DNA from: Fistulifera solaris
Lineage: Eukaryota; Bacillariophyta; Bacillariophyceae; Naviculales; Stauroneidaceae
Direction: 5' to 3'
Length of the DNA: 64,000 nt
Assembly: GCA_030295235.1 (NCBI GenBank)
Contig: AP026164.1
Location: forward strand, 744,001-808,000
The position numbers and the translations under genes are program-made. The notes beneath the pieces were generated by a model that worked only from the letters and a program-made list of their open reading frames with translations, was not told the DNA's origin and ran no database searches. This document shows positions 31,808-44,441 of the stretch, in pieces; positions within the stretch are counted from its first letter, which is position 1, and each line of letters starts with the position of its first letter.

Positions 31808-34800
31808 TTATTTGGTTTTTGCCATGACAGCGGCGACCGCAGCAGCGAAAGCTTCAGGGAGTAAAGCAAGCACTCTAGCTGCCTCTTCAGCAACTTCGCT
31901 ATCTTCAGGGTTGTACAAGCTGCAGTTGTCGAACACCAACAAGAAATCTGCAAACAAAGCGGCTGCAGCATCTGAACCAGTTCCGTACTCCCCCTTTTCG
32001 ACTTTCTGTCGCATAGAACCAAAATCCATTGGATGTTCTACAACTTCACTATACCCTGGCGCCTGGTCGTCGGACACAGGCTCAGTGAAAACGTCATATC
32101 GATCATGACTAGAGAACATGGCTGTTAAAACGTTATTCATCAAGGAACAAGTACGACCGCACCCCTTTGCTTACCTGTTCATTTTCAACAAGGTACTAAG
32201 AGCCACTTCCTGGAATTTGTCCTCAATCCTCTCGGGTAACCGCCAAGGACCGAGTTGTGTAAGATTTTTGCGTGCCTTTTTGAATGAACCATCCAGGGAA
32301 TCCCGACGTTTCTTCAAGGCGACCAGGTCAAAGGCAGTATCGTCGATCAGAGACTTCCCCGTAGTTTTACTTGTCACTTTTTTATCTAATGAACTTTTGC
32401 GTTGTCGCTTCGTTCCCGTATTGGCTACATTAGAGCCGTCATGATCAATTGAGCCGTCATCTGTACCAAGATTTTCCACGGAACGTTTCCTCTTGCCTCC
32501 CTTCTTCACTTTTCCAGGCGACGCACCATCTAGAGACATGCGAACACGAGCTTTTCCAGGCATTTTCGCATCAATGGAACTATCGTCACAATGTGTTGAA
32601 GTCTGTTTCTGCTTTGGGGTCTAAACAACTAACACATGAGAGAAATAACTTCTACATAACAGATCGTGTGAAATTGCTTACCTTCTTCTCTACACCCTCG
32701 TCGTCAACACTTCTTCGTTTGCGTCCTTTCTTGGCACTACCCGGCTTCGGTTCCTCGATTATCTCAAGAATCGATCCATCCTCAGCGATGAACAGTCCAT
32801 GCTTGGACGCAGCGTCAAGAAGAAGCTTCGGTCTCATGACGTGTTGATCGAATGCCTCTTTCACGATATCTGATTTTTTGTCATTGTACTTCCGACAGTT
32901 TTGCAGAATAAGAATGAAGTCCTTTTGCATGGCTTGTGCCGAGCGATACTCCCCGTTTTCGAGCTTCTTTTCATCGTGCCGTAATCCATCGGTTTCTCAA
33001 TTTCTTCATAGTAGTCAGGAAAATCTTCTCTCGATACTGGTTCGGAAAAAGTACCACCCCTAGAGCTGTCGTGCTTTATCATTTCGTCCAAAAGAGTTCG
33101 AAGGATCTTTGTAACTGCATGACGAGGGAACACGGGCCACGCACGTCCAGCTGCAGTGGCATCATCGTCGCTAGCGAGCCACTGACGCCTACGTCGCGCT
33201 TCCTTTGCACTAATTTTATCTTTTTTCGTTGTACTTGAATCATACACATCTTCTGCGACATCTGACCAATCTTCTCCAGAGTCCGAGTGGTGCAAATACC
33301 CGTCATCTCCAAGATAACCTCCCCCGTTTTCAGAGAATCTACGTTTCCGGCGGCGTTCAGGTGTTGCTACTGCCGACTCTTCTGCCATCTCGCTTCGCTT
33401 CCTTCTCTTTTTACGCTTCTTGCCTTCGATCCTTAACTCCTGGATTACGTCATCTACTTCCTCCTCTCTTACTCCGGGTTGAAATCGGTTCTGCTCGGAT
33501 ACCCGACATCTTCGACGACGGTCACCCTCAAGCCGTTTCAAGTAAGAGCGAGCTAGATGCCGCTGTTCTTCGTTAAACAATTTTTCCTTTACAGAAATCG
33601 TCAAAAGCAACTTCTGGCAAATAACCTTATCATCTGGGTTCACATCGTCTTCATCTTCTTCGAGTAGCCCCTCCATCATTCCCTTTAAGTCACTGATAAA
33701 TTTCACGACTTTCTTTGCTTGCGCACGCGACAACTGAAATTTGTCTTTGCTTTTCTTTCCTGATTGTTCGTCATCAGCTTCGGAATCTAATTCGTTGTCT
33801 TCTTTCTCAGAAACCGCACCCGCATCATCTGTCGCGATGTTTGCATTGCCTGAATCAAGTGCATCGGGAGTTTTCTCATCTGCCTTTTCCTCGGCTTCAT
33901 CGACTTCATTTGTTGCCTCTTTTGGGGGTCGACCACGTCGCTTACGTCCCCGACCCGGACCTCTTACTTTCCCATCTACCTCGTCTTGAAGTTCTCGTAA
34001 TTTCTGCATCATCAGTCCTGGTGTAACGAAGTTTGGCATGACTTTCTGCCAAAACTCAGGGTCGTCCATATCCAAAGCATCGCCACCAGCTTCAGCAGAA
34101 AATTTTGATTTGCTGATCACCATTCCTTGCTTGTTCAACCAGGACGCAGTCTTAGCTCCCTCAACGACACGAGTTCGGGTTCGTTTGGCGAGTATACTTT
34201 CAATATCGTCAGCACAGAACTCTTTTGTGATTTCATCGTTTTCGTCCTCTAAAAGCGCATATGCCCCGCGCTTCAACAGTTGCTCCATTTCTTGTTGAGT
34301 CGGCTTGTCGTCATCTCTATCCTTCTCAAATGTTCCAAGTACAGCCTGCTCTAGACCCAGTTTCTTGCTAGCACGGTCGAACATCTCCTGTTCAAAACTA
34401 CGACTAGTTACAAGACGGTAAATTCGTACGTCGCGTGTCTGCCCGATTCTGTGACATCTTGCCTGAGCTTGGACGTCATTTTGTCTGAGAAAATAGAGGA
34501 CTTTTGAGAGTCTGTGATTGCTTCCAACCAAGAAAACTCTTAACGTGTTTTTCACTTACGGATTCCAGTCACTGTCAAAGATGATGCATATGTCGGCCGC
34601 AGTAAGATTAATTCCGACACCACCAGCTCTGGTTGACAGCAGGAAAAGGAAACTGTCCGACTCACTTTCAAAGCGATCGATTGCCTTCTGTCGTTCGGTT
34701 CCACGAATGCGACCATCGAGACGTTCGTAGCGGAAATCACGGAACTCGCAATATTCTGATATCAGATCGAGCATTTTCACCATCTGGCTGAAAATCAAAA

Positions 34801-37800
34801 CTTTGTGGCCTTCTTGTCGTAACTTGGGAAGAAGCTTGTCCAAAAGCACCATTTTACCGCTCGACATAACATAGCCTTGCTCATTGACCATGTGCTGCTG
34901 CTCCTCGGGTGTTTTCCCTTCAAATGCACCTTTTTCAGACAATTCTCTGTAAATTCGATCAAGCTCCCTGTGTTCTACACCATCAAGAAGGAAAGGATGG
35001 TTACATGCTTTACGGAGCTCCATTTGGATGTTCATGAGCTTCGGCGTTACCTGGCGATTAATTCCGATGCTCAAAAAAGCATGGTTGTGCTCGAAAATGG
35101 CCCTGTAGTACTGCTTCTGAAGACTAGTAAGCTCTACGTCAATGACGGTCTCTTCTTTAGCGGGAATATCCTTGGCCACATCGTCTTTCACTCTTCGAAG
35201 CATGAATGGCGAAATCATCTGTTGCAAATTTTCGACCTGCTCTTGATTCGCCATGTTTCCGAATCTAGACTGAAAGTCATCGAGTTCCGGGAATTGATAC
35301 GGCTCGATAAAATTTAATAAGGTCCATAATTCCTTAAAGAGAAAAGCGTCGAGTGAGCACGGTCCCTAAAGGAAATGGATGGTGACTAAGCAAGGACAAC
35401 TTACGGTAAGATCGTTTTGCAGAGGTGTTCCTGACATAAGAACTCGACTTTGGTAACCGTACTGCATTGTTCCTCTGGCACTTATTTCTCGCATGCATTC
35501 AAGTAATTTTCCTCTCTGATTACGTAGGCGATGGGCTTCGTCTACAACAGCGACACGAAAGGGAATAGCACTGATAACATCGAAATCTCCGATCAAAGTG
35601 TCGTACGTTGTAACCAAAACATCAAACTTCAAATACTCGGGCGTGTGTGGTCTATCCTCAAAATACCATTCATATTCTCTCAAAACATCACGCCATACCC
35701 GTTGTCGATCGTGGTAGATGCAGCACACCATATCAGTCCATCCTTCAAACTCTCTTCGCCAATGTTCCACGGTAGATAGGGGCACAACTACAAGGAAAGG
35801 ACGTCGTATTTTTTCTACACGGAAAAGATGATCGATGAAGCAGACAATTTGAACAGTTTTCCCAAGCCCCATTTCATCCGCCAAAATGCATCCTTGCCGT
35901 TTGTACCAGACGCTTGATAGCCAGTTTACACCATCAATCTGATAGTCACGCAATTTGTTTCCATTCTTGTATATATGTGGCTCATTCGGATCATAAAGCT
36001 TATCTCGGAACTCCAACCATGCCTCTTGAGCTTTCTTGCCTCCACCGCCACGCGTCTGGGGCGCACCGGCTGTTACCTTTGCTCCTGCTGCAGCATATCT
36101 CCACTTGTATCCACCGACTTCGTCGCCGATTTCTTCGTCGTAGTCATCGAGAAGAACCTGACGCAAATCTTGCAAAGGGAGCTGCAGTGTAGCGGCAGCT
36201 GATTCAACGTTGGCCCAAATGTGCAAAACCTCTCCGGTCGAAACGGAAATTTGCTCAATCTTTACTGTTGACTTCTTGATCGATTTTGATGGCGTATCGG
36301 ATGCTTCTTTCTCATCAGATTTCATTGGCGATTCTTCTAGACTAATTTGTGGAAATCCATCAAAGGCTGCCTCGTCTGGTTGATCGGGAGATATTAGGAC
36401 AGCGGCTGCTAGTTTGGCACGCTCCCCGAGAGTCGAAAACTCTGTTTGTCTGGCTGGAAGTGAGGATCTTTCGTCCTCTTTGGTTCTTTTGGTTTTGATC
36501 GCTTGCTCACTAGCCTTTGCAGTGGTAAATGTTTGATCGACTCCATCCAAAAAGTAAGCCCGGTCTTCGGTACCGCCTTCATCACTACTATAACCAATGT
36601 CCGTGTCAAGAAGTCTGAATGCAAGGGACTGCGTCGTCTCTTCAGTTTCAACAACACCGTTCTCAAAGTGACTTTTGTAATCGTCAGGATGAACTTCCGG
36701 AGCTAAATCGGTAGATGATTTCTCTTTTCCCAGCTGCGTAGCTTCCCCATTGGCTGAATCCCCTGCAGCGGGTTCTGTAGCTACGTGTGCTTTATCTGAA
36801 GCATTCTGAGCCATTTCGTCATCCTCGCTATCAGGTTCGAATTCACCTTCGCTACCACCTTCCTCGGAATCGTCGTCTGAATCACCTCTCTCGCTCTCTG
36901 AATCTAAGTCGTCAGATCGGTCGACTTCGTCATTAATGTTTTCAACTATATGCTGCCGTTGCAGTAAAATGCGTTGGCGGTCAGACATGAACTTAGTACG
37001 CATTTCCTCTATTGCGTAGCGGCCCTTGTCGCCAGAGCTGACGAGATGCGTATCGCATCCGGAAAGGCCATTTTCGAGGAAGCGCATGTAGGCAAATTTG
37101 TTCTTTCCACTTTCTTTTAACAATCCGATCACTTCTTTGAAAGTCTTCCCGATTGTTCCAACCCCATCCACAGCAATGATCTTATCTCCAATGTTGCGCA
37201 CTAGCTTTCTCTCTTCAGCAGGACCCTTGGTCCCATCAGGAAATGCCCTATAACCAAGAAAAGCGACCACACCATTGATCTCTCCTACGTTCATCATCAA
37301 GCCCTTCGATGTGATGGGTATTACAGCGTCATATTCGCCCTGCATAAGCGGCGGTAGAGAGGCAGAACAGCTTTGTGTCTTCGATTCTTTTCGTGCAACT
37401 CGAAAAACGATATCAGAAACGCACGAAACAACATCACCTGGGTGCCCCGAGCCATTACGACTTAATTTAACATTCAGTGACGCACAATTCATCAAGAAAG
37501 CTTGTGTATGTGGTCCGCATTCGGCGGTTAAATTGGGAGGGGGACACGAAACTCCAAATTTCAAGAACTCGAACGAGCGTGTTTGCGCATAGAGCTGACT
37601 GCGCAACAGTGGTGTACATCCTTGTCCTCCTGCGTTTTCTTCAATTGTATGCTTTGTTCCCATTAAGGTTTTTGTCACAGCCTGCGCTTCAACTTCCGTT
37701 TCGTCGGCATGACTGCTATTGAGTTTCCTGAAGTCTGCTATAAGTTTATCGTCGTTGATATCGGCTCTGGTTTCCCACGTGCAGAACTCATAACCAAGGT

Positions 37801-39803
37801 TCTTCCATTTCACCAGAAACATGCTTTGCTTCATCTTCTTCATGGGAATATCACCTAGCTCAGCTCTTTTCCTGGCAGCATTTTCTGCAACTGCAGAGAG
37901 CATTTTAATCCCCTTAGCGGTTTTTAACTTCGGCTTGCATTCGGGGCAATGCCACGCCCTGGAGGGGGCTTTCTTCAATTGAGGTGTGACGCACTTGAAC
38001 CCATACATTGCATCACAATGGTCGCATAATACCATTTGATCATCCGGGGTTTCGCACGACCCATCGTGACATCTACAAGTGTGCTCCCAGGGGCGGGCAC
38101 GAGGGTCCTTCCAACGCAAATATCGTTCCCGAAATTCAAGTACCCACGCGTGATAAAGCCGTTCGAAAAGTTTCGACATGTAGTCGGCTACATGCCATAT
38201 CGCCGACCCGTGTTGGTTGTATATCTTGCAATTGTTCCACACCTAATAAAGTTGATGAGACGAAGTGAGGTAGGTACAGTAATCTTTCGTCCGGCAAAAA
38301 CAAACTTACCTTTCGCATGTCGCGCGCAAATTGTTCGGGCATTTGATATTTTTTGCTCATCAGTTTGTTTCGAACGGTTCCAAGATCCATTGGAGAGTCA
38401 ATAAACTCTTCGTAGTCTGGAAAGTCCTCTGTATTTACGGGTTCAAGGAATATATCTGCAAAGCTATCTTTCGCCAACCGTTCCAACACCATCAGGCACC
38501 GTCTAAGAGGCTGCCACACCTCATTGGGCTTCTGGGCTTTAGCAAGCAGCACTTTCTCTTTTTCGTACTGCCGAGCTTCTTCCTGCGATAACAGTACAAA
38601 TGGCTCCTTCTGTTCGTCTGTCATGGATCGCCACTTTTCAGCGACGATGGACATTATCTCAGCCTGAATTGCATTTGGATTCTTCTTCTGAAAATACGAA
38701 CGTAGAGTGCACTGAAAGAATATGTAGGAAGCGCGAGGTTTTTTTGGCGGTTCAGTAACATATCCGTCTCTGTATGGGTTATCCGAACCTTCAACTTTGA
38801 CGTAGTAAGGATCCTCTTTTGCCACAATGGCTCTCAACTTTTCGAGAGTCAGCTTGCTAAAATCAATCTCATCACCCGTCAAAAAAATCGAAAAGATCTC
38901 CGGCATCTTCTTCCTTTGGAACACTTTCCTCAGATGGTACTTGTTTGTCAACAGTCACCTCAACTTTTGGACCTTTTTCCTTTTTACTCTCGGAGGAGTC
39001 GTCACTCTCTTCAGCAAGCTCTTTTTCGCGTTCTTTTCCCACCGAAGAAGCTCTTTATCGGTCAATTCTATGGAGATTTCCTGCTCAGCCTCATCCAAAA
39101 TTCTTTCAGGTATGAGATAATTCGGGTCGAACTCAGGATTCTCAAGGTCCTCTTCCGTACCAGCATGCACTTTCTTGACAAATCGCCTGTATATCCCTTT
39201 TGCTGATTTGTTCATGCTCTCGAGATCGGCGCCCCTCTTCCATTCCAAATGAAGGTACGAACGCCCCTTGTACTTAACCAGATATTCATATTCGACGAGC
39301 TCTTCTGACTGTTCCCCATTTCTTGGAGATCTTGTTGAAGGCGAAGAAGCTTTTTTCTTAACGTTGTTTTTTCGACGAATGGGTCGACTGGCGCCATCAT
39401 CATTGGAATCTTCATTTAAAGAATCTTCGCCATCGGCATCTTGAGCGTCTTCTTTGTCGTCCACTGGACGACGCCCCACGATGAGTTCAATTCTGGGGGA
39501 TCCGTCTTCCTCGTATTCCGGCAGGAAAGGAAAGCGATCGCGGATCGGGGGAAGGGCCGGATCGTATCCTTTTTCCGTGTAAACAGGGCGGTTGTCATAC
39601 TCTTCTTCGTCATCCTCGACAGCAGCAGACGTCGTAACAACCGTAGTACGAACTCCGGCTCCTTTCGACTTGCGGCCTCTTCGTTTAACCGGCGGCGGAG
39701 CCTCTTCCTCGCTATCTTCGAACAGATCAACGTCGCTGAACTCTTGCTCCTTGCCGTAATCGACCCGCTTGATCGAGGCTCGACGAGCACGGCCTTCTGA
39801 CAT
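31808..39803 (-). CDS. CHD-type chromatin remodeling ATPase with HMG box, PHD, PDZ-like and three bromodomain regions
   Basis: A ~2550-residue SNF2-family nucleosome remodeler. Order by approximate residue: chromodomain 170-215 (EYLVKYKGRSYLHLEW), HMG box 350-415 (KKPRASYIFFQ...EKWRSM), bromodomain 1 435-530, PHD finger 553-605 (Gly where the His ligand is expected, YGFKC), second chromodomain 635-675 (FLVKWKNLGYEFCTWE), PDZ-like 808-890 (GDKIIAVDGVGTIGKTF), SNF2 ATPase from 1258 (LADEMGLGKTVQ, DEAHRLRN, SGTPLQND), helicase C (LSTRAGGVGINLTAAD, RCHRIGQTRD), CHD6-9-like tail (DDIESILAKRT, DDPEFWQKVMP), bromodomain 2 2150-2250, basic linker, bromodomain 3 2430-2545. Introns: 38243-38309, 35333-35404, 34485-34559, 32621-32681, 32109-32174. 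Shifts near 39028, 38885 (A7/T7 run) and 32970 fit two missing and one extra base; the total is then 2552 codons. Start at MSEGRARRAS. Confidence 0.9.
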
Positions 39804-40781
39804 TTCTTCCTGGTTTACAATAAAAACAGTTGCGCAATCAAATTCTGAAGAAAGATCGAGAAACAAGGGTGAGTGGTTCATCGAATACATTTCTCGTACG
39901 GTATTTTCCCCCATACTATTATCCAGTCGTATGGCTGAATTGCGCACGTTGCGGAGAGCACCGATTGCCCAACATATATTTATACTCGTATTTTCATCCA
40001 TAAATCAATATCGTTACAAAAAGTGGTAAGTACACAGCCAAGTTGCTATCTCGGGACGCCGAAATTGAAAAAGTACCAACTTGGCGTGCACTTTTTGGAA
40101 TTACGACGAACCAAAAAAAATCGCATGTGGCGAACGGACCAAAACTCGGCCATGGCCTTCACATTTCTCGGTAAAGTATCCAAAAACCCCAAAAACAATG
40201 TCGAATGATCGATGCGAAACCCTTTTGAGCACATACCTAATACTTACAATGTGATAATCAAATAAGTAAACACAGTCAATGCAATCGATGCATTTGTTTG
40301 CGTCGATGGCCTGAAAACGCAGTGTAGCTCTGTTTACGCTCAAGCGGACGAGGTTGTGGAGCGCGCGCATGGCCAAAAGTTTTTTGAATAGAAATTCCTT
40401 TCTTGTGTTAAAAGAACTATTGGCGACGGAATCTGACAAATGCACCTACACCAACCATTTCTGTAAAAAAAGTGTAGAAGAGGATATTCTAATGCGGAAA
40501 GTACCAAGATTCCATTGGCACTGGCACGTCCTGCGCCGGTGCGCTGACGATGGGCGCGAATGGACCCTGCTGGCGTGCACTAATCCAACAGACACTCAAC
40601 GGACAAGAGTCATGCCGGCAGGCTCAGGTACTACGTAGTATTGGCGGAGAAAAGAATGGATGAAAGATGAGACTTCCCTCGAGAGGCGTAATCAAACAGT
40701 GGAGGAAGAACGTCTACAGTCTACAACAAAATTGCAATACCATTAACCAGGTACTCCTTACTTCGTATTACAAGCATATCA
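39804..40781. other. divergent intergenic region between CHD remodeler and DENND4-like gene
   Basis: About 980 bases. The remodeler frame stays open upstream to 40001, but the Met at 39803 gives the first convincing start. Other short frames lack support. Upstream elements for both divergent genes must be here; no clear motif seen. Confidence 0.4.
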
Positions 40782-43700
40782 ATGTCTTCACCAGCAAAGA
40801 CTTCCAATCGACCAGGAAGACGTCGAAAGGCTCCCCAAAAAGACTTGATGCGAGAAACGACATCAATGCAGCGCTTGGTGGAATATTTCGTAATCATCAC
40901 CCCATCACCGAGATGGACAAAGAAACCTGAAATCTCCGCCGATGATTCACTGCCTGTTCCTTCAAACCACGAATTGCAACAAAGCTCCGAAGTAAGCGGT
41001 CATGGTACCGAAGGAAATATTCACATGCCGAAAACTCGCAACGATTATGCTTTTCAGCCTGTCATATCCGCCAGGTATCCAACACGCGACTACGAGGACA
41101 ATCCTCTCAATCCTATGATTCTGCAATTTTGCTTCCCTTCTGGTGACGTGATCACTCCTAGTCGGACTTATCAGCTTCCGCAAGTACACCATTTCGTTTT
41201 AACAAACGAACAAGGACAAAAAGTGTACGGAACATGTTTAACAGTTTTCGAAGAGTATGAACCGGATGGGCCGTGGAAGAGTCAAGCTATGACTTTAGAA
41301 GGGGCGAATGGCATCGAGCTCGCTGTCGATGAACGGGGGAAAGACCTCTATTTGCCAAAGGTACTCTGTTTGCTCTCGACCTGGCCCTACTTGACTGCGA
41401 TGCGAGAATACCTAGCACAGCTTTACCGACTGGCCACTTCCACCAACATAATGACAGAACCGATAGAACGCTACATTGTTAACATTTGCTGTGAAATTCC
41501 TGCTCCACCGCCGGGTGCATATGAAGTACAAGTCAATATACTTGACTCGACGATTCGCTTTTGGGCCCCTCCAGCTAGGCTACCCATTGCTTATGTTGCC
41601 TTACCCTACCAAATTCTCTTTGAGTGCCTCGATATACACAATATCCTATCCGTCTGGACAGCCTTGATTCTGGAAAGAAAGGTACTGCTCCTTTCAAGTC
41701 ACGTAAGTTGGCATGGCCACAGTAATTTCGACTTGAGATGCTTTTCAACTCACACATTGTTTCAAAGTATTCTATATTGACAGTCTGCGCCGAAGTGTTG
41801 TGCTCCCTTCTTTTCCGATGAGATGGAGTCACTTGTACGTTCCATTATTGCCTAAAATGTTCGCTCCCATGCTGGATGCGCCAGTTCCTTTTCTGTGCGG
41901 AGTGGTCAGAGATTCTTGGATGTACACCCAAAAGTTCATCAGCCAGGATGTCGTCGTCGTGGACCTAGACAACAATAACATTGAATATGGCCAAGAGTTT
42001 CCCCCGATACCGCCACCGCCCGCCAAGAAATTTCATAAGCTGAGAGCAATTTTAACGGATTTCGTTGGACCTGATTTCTGGAGAGCCCACGGGGTGGAGA
42101 ATGAGTACGAAAGTCTCAAACACAAGCAGAATAAGAAAGGCACAATAGAAACATTGCGAAAATTGACCAACGGGTCGTCGTTATGGAAAGAAAAGCGAGC
42201 CTCTCTTGACAACGCTTTCAGCTTGGCTTACACACCTGACTCTCCAGGCTTGTTAAATGATGGACTACCAGAGAGTGAGAAAACAAAGTGGGCTAACGTC
42301 CAGGAAGCATTTCACCAATTCTTCGTGGGCGTGTTCAAAGATTATCGAAAGCATTTTTCTGTCGTTGATGGATCAAGACAAGTGTTCGATCAAAAAGCTT
42401 TCTTAGCCCAGCAAAAACCAAACAACCTATCGTTTATATCTGAAATGTGTATGAGTCAGCAGTTCAACGATTTTCTTACCAGACGACTTGTGAGTCCAGG
42501 AGACCCTGACTTAATATTTTTCGATCAGAGCATTGACGCGAAAAGAACAGAAGCAAACTTCAATTTAGAAAGAAAGAAACTCCATTTCTTCGGAGTGCAA
42601 ATGCGCACAAAGAACTCAAGAAATTCGTCTCGGTAACGCCTGGCAGAGATGGCCTAGTTGATGACGGAAGGCCGTTCGTGTACAAAAAGTGGCCTGAATT
42701 ATTCACCGACGAATACTTCTGCGAGCCTCGTCCAATTCCAGAGATGATAACTGCAGAATTCGATCGTCAGGCCGGACTAATTGCCAAAATGCGTTTGGAC
42801 ATATACGATGATGAGGTCAACTACATTGGAAGCAGCAACGCTATCGCCAAGTTTCACGAGGATACTTCCAGCAAATCCCCTGAGTCGGAAACGTTCTCTG
42901 TTTTCTTTCTTACTTATTGCGCGATGGTCGGACGAGATTGGAAGCGATTCATAAAAAGGCGACAACTCATTATGTCCACAACCGAAAGAAGTGTATCAGG
43001 CAGCCGTTCAGCACATTTCGTAGAGCGTCCATCAAATAGGCCCAGATCGACAACAGAGGCCATTGTTTCGGATTTGACTCTCGGGATTTGCGATATGTGT
43101 ACGCGCTCTGAATTTCAGGCTGCGTTGAAGCATATCGAAACGCATGGCATAGGTCGTGTCGATGCTCTATTTTTCGGAGACGAAAATTATGATTTACCAC
43201 GCTCAATTTCAATTCCGGCAAATCATTTTTCAGTAGATAGTTCCAGCGTAGACGTTTCGTCTGATTTAGAAGAAGCGCGAGCAATCGCATCCGCGCAACT
43301 CGACCTGGCTTTTCAAACTTTGGAGACTGCATCTTTGAGGGGTCTATCACTCGATTCGGATAGCTACTCGTCGCTAATGGAGTCGTGTGGGCGCTGTGGC
43401 GACACCCGACATGCAATGCACCTTATCGAGTTGATGAAAAACGACGGACATGTTGCTGATAGTGAAGTTCTTTCCCATTTCGTCGCGGCGTTTGCCCATG
43501 GAGAAGCAGACGCACTCTCGTCTGCCCACGTTACAAGCAGTGACGCTCACCCATTTGATGAAACTGCTTCAACTGAAAATGGCTCAAAATCGCTTCATCT
43601 GAGAAGAAATCTAGCCTTAAGGGAGGATGCAAGTAGCCTGGCACTTGAGCTAGAAGCCTGCGAGGTATTTTCAGAAAGCGACAGCCCGGATCGTAACTTA

Positions 43701-44350
43701 GCGGCGTCAGCTTCATTCAGCACTAGTCAAACTGGAACGTCCGTGAACCTAGACTGGTTCTCTCGTTACCGCCACAGTCTTGCGAAGAAGAAGTCGAAAG
43801 TACGAAAAAAAGCGCTCAAGGACGAACAGTCAAAGGTGGTTGTTACAGAAATGATTGACAGACAGCTACTTCTTGGCGAATGTCTTATCGATCTTCTTTA
43901 TCCGGATTTGAAAATTCACACAGACCGCGATTCTTGTCCTCATTGTTCTTTTGTTCTAAGTGAGAGAGACGTTATTGCTGGCTGGTCGGCTTCTATTTCT
44001 CAAGAGTGCAAAACAATGTGTCCTCAATGCAAGCATCGCTTCGTTGCCCAATTCAACGTTTCGACGTCTGCTTCGAGCTTCAGTGGTTCTCAGGGAAAAG
44101 GCACCCCTCTTTTTTGCGAATTCCTCTCTCCGTGGACAATAAAAAGGAAATCCAAAACATTATCCATGGCACTGTCGGCATAGATGGAATAATAAGTCGC
44201 GAATGGCGTGAAAGCTCAGATTGGACTGCAACCTTGTTTTGGAATCTCATCCTTCTTTTCAGAAGGTACCGGCTGCCCTTTGCATTTCTATTGCAGGGTA
44301 GCTTCGATAACATGGTAATTCTGCCACCCAAGCCCGACGAATTGACTTAA
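40782..44350 (+). CDS. DENND4: DENN-domain Rab guanine nucleotide exchange factor, DENND4/Crag-like
   Basis: Animal DENND4/Crag activates Rab10 in secretory traffic; this is its likely counterpart. Seen in order: uDENN (MQRLVEYFVIIT, then FCFPSGDVITP, HHFVLTNEQGQKVYGTC), core DENN (LPKVLCLLSTWPYLTAMREYL, LERKVLLLSSHYSILTVCAE, FPMRWSHLYVPLLPKMF), dDENN region (VFKDYRKHF, MSQQFNDFLTRR), a PPR-like hairpin at about residues 814-885 (DSYSSLMESCGRCGDTRHAMHLIELM), and a C-terminal zinc-type module at about 1029-1069 (CPHC, AGWSAS, CPQCKHRFV) that matches the DENND4 tail, ending LFWNLILLFRRYRLPFAFLL. Intron 41703-41767 (65 bases, acceptor TTTCAAAG). Frame shifts near 41812 (T4), 42593 and 44120 each fit one missing base, giving 1168 aa exactly. 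The animal MABP domain is not seen. Confidence 0.85.
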
Positions 44351-44441
44351 TTCAATACAAGAGAGGGATAGAAAAGAGCTATCTATAACACTTTAACCAT
44401 GGTCGACATAATACTAGGTGGGTTGTAGTTTTGGCTAGAAA

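Noticed and set aside
40354-40638. 94-codon frame upstream of the DENND4-like gene
   Set aside because: Peptide has no recognisable pattern and lies in the divergent promoter region.
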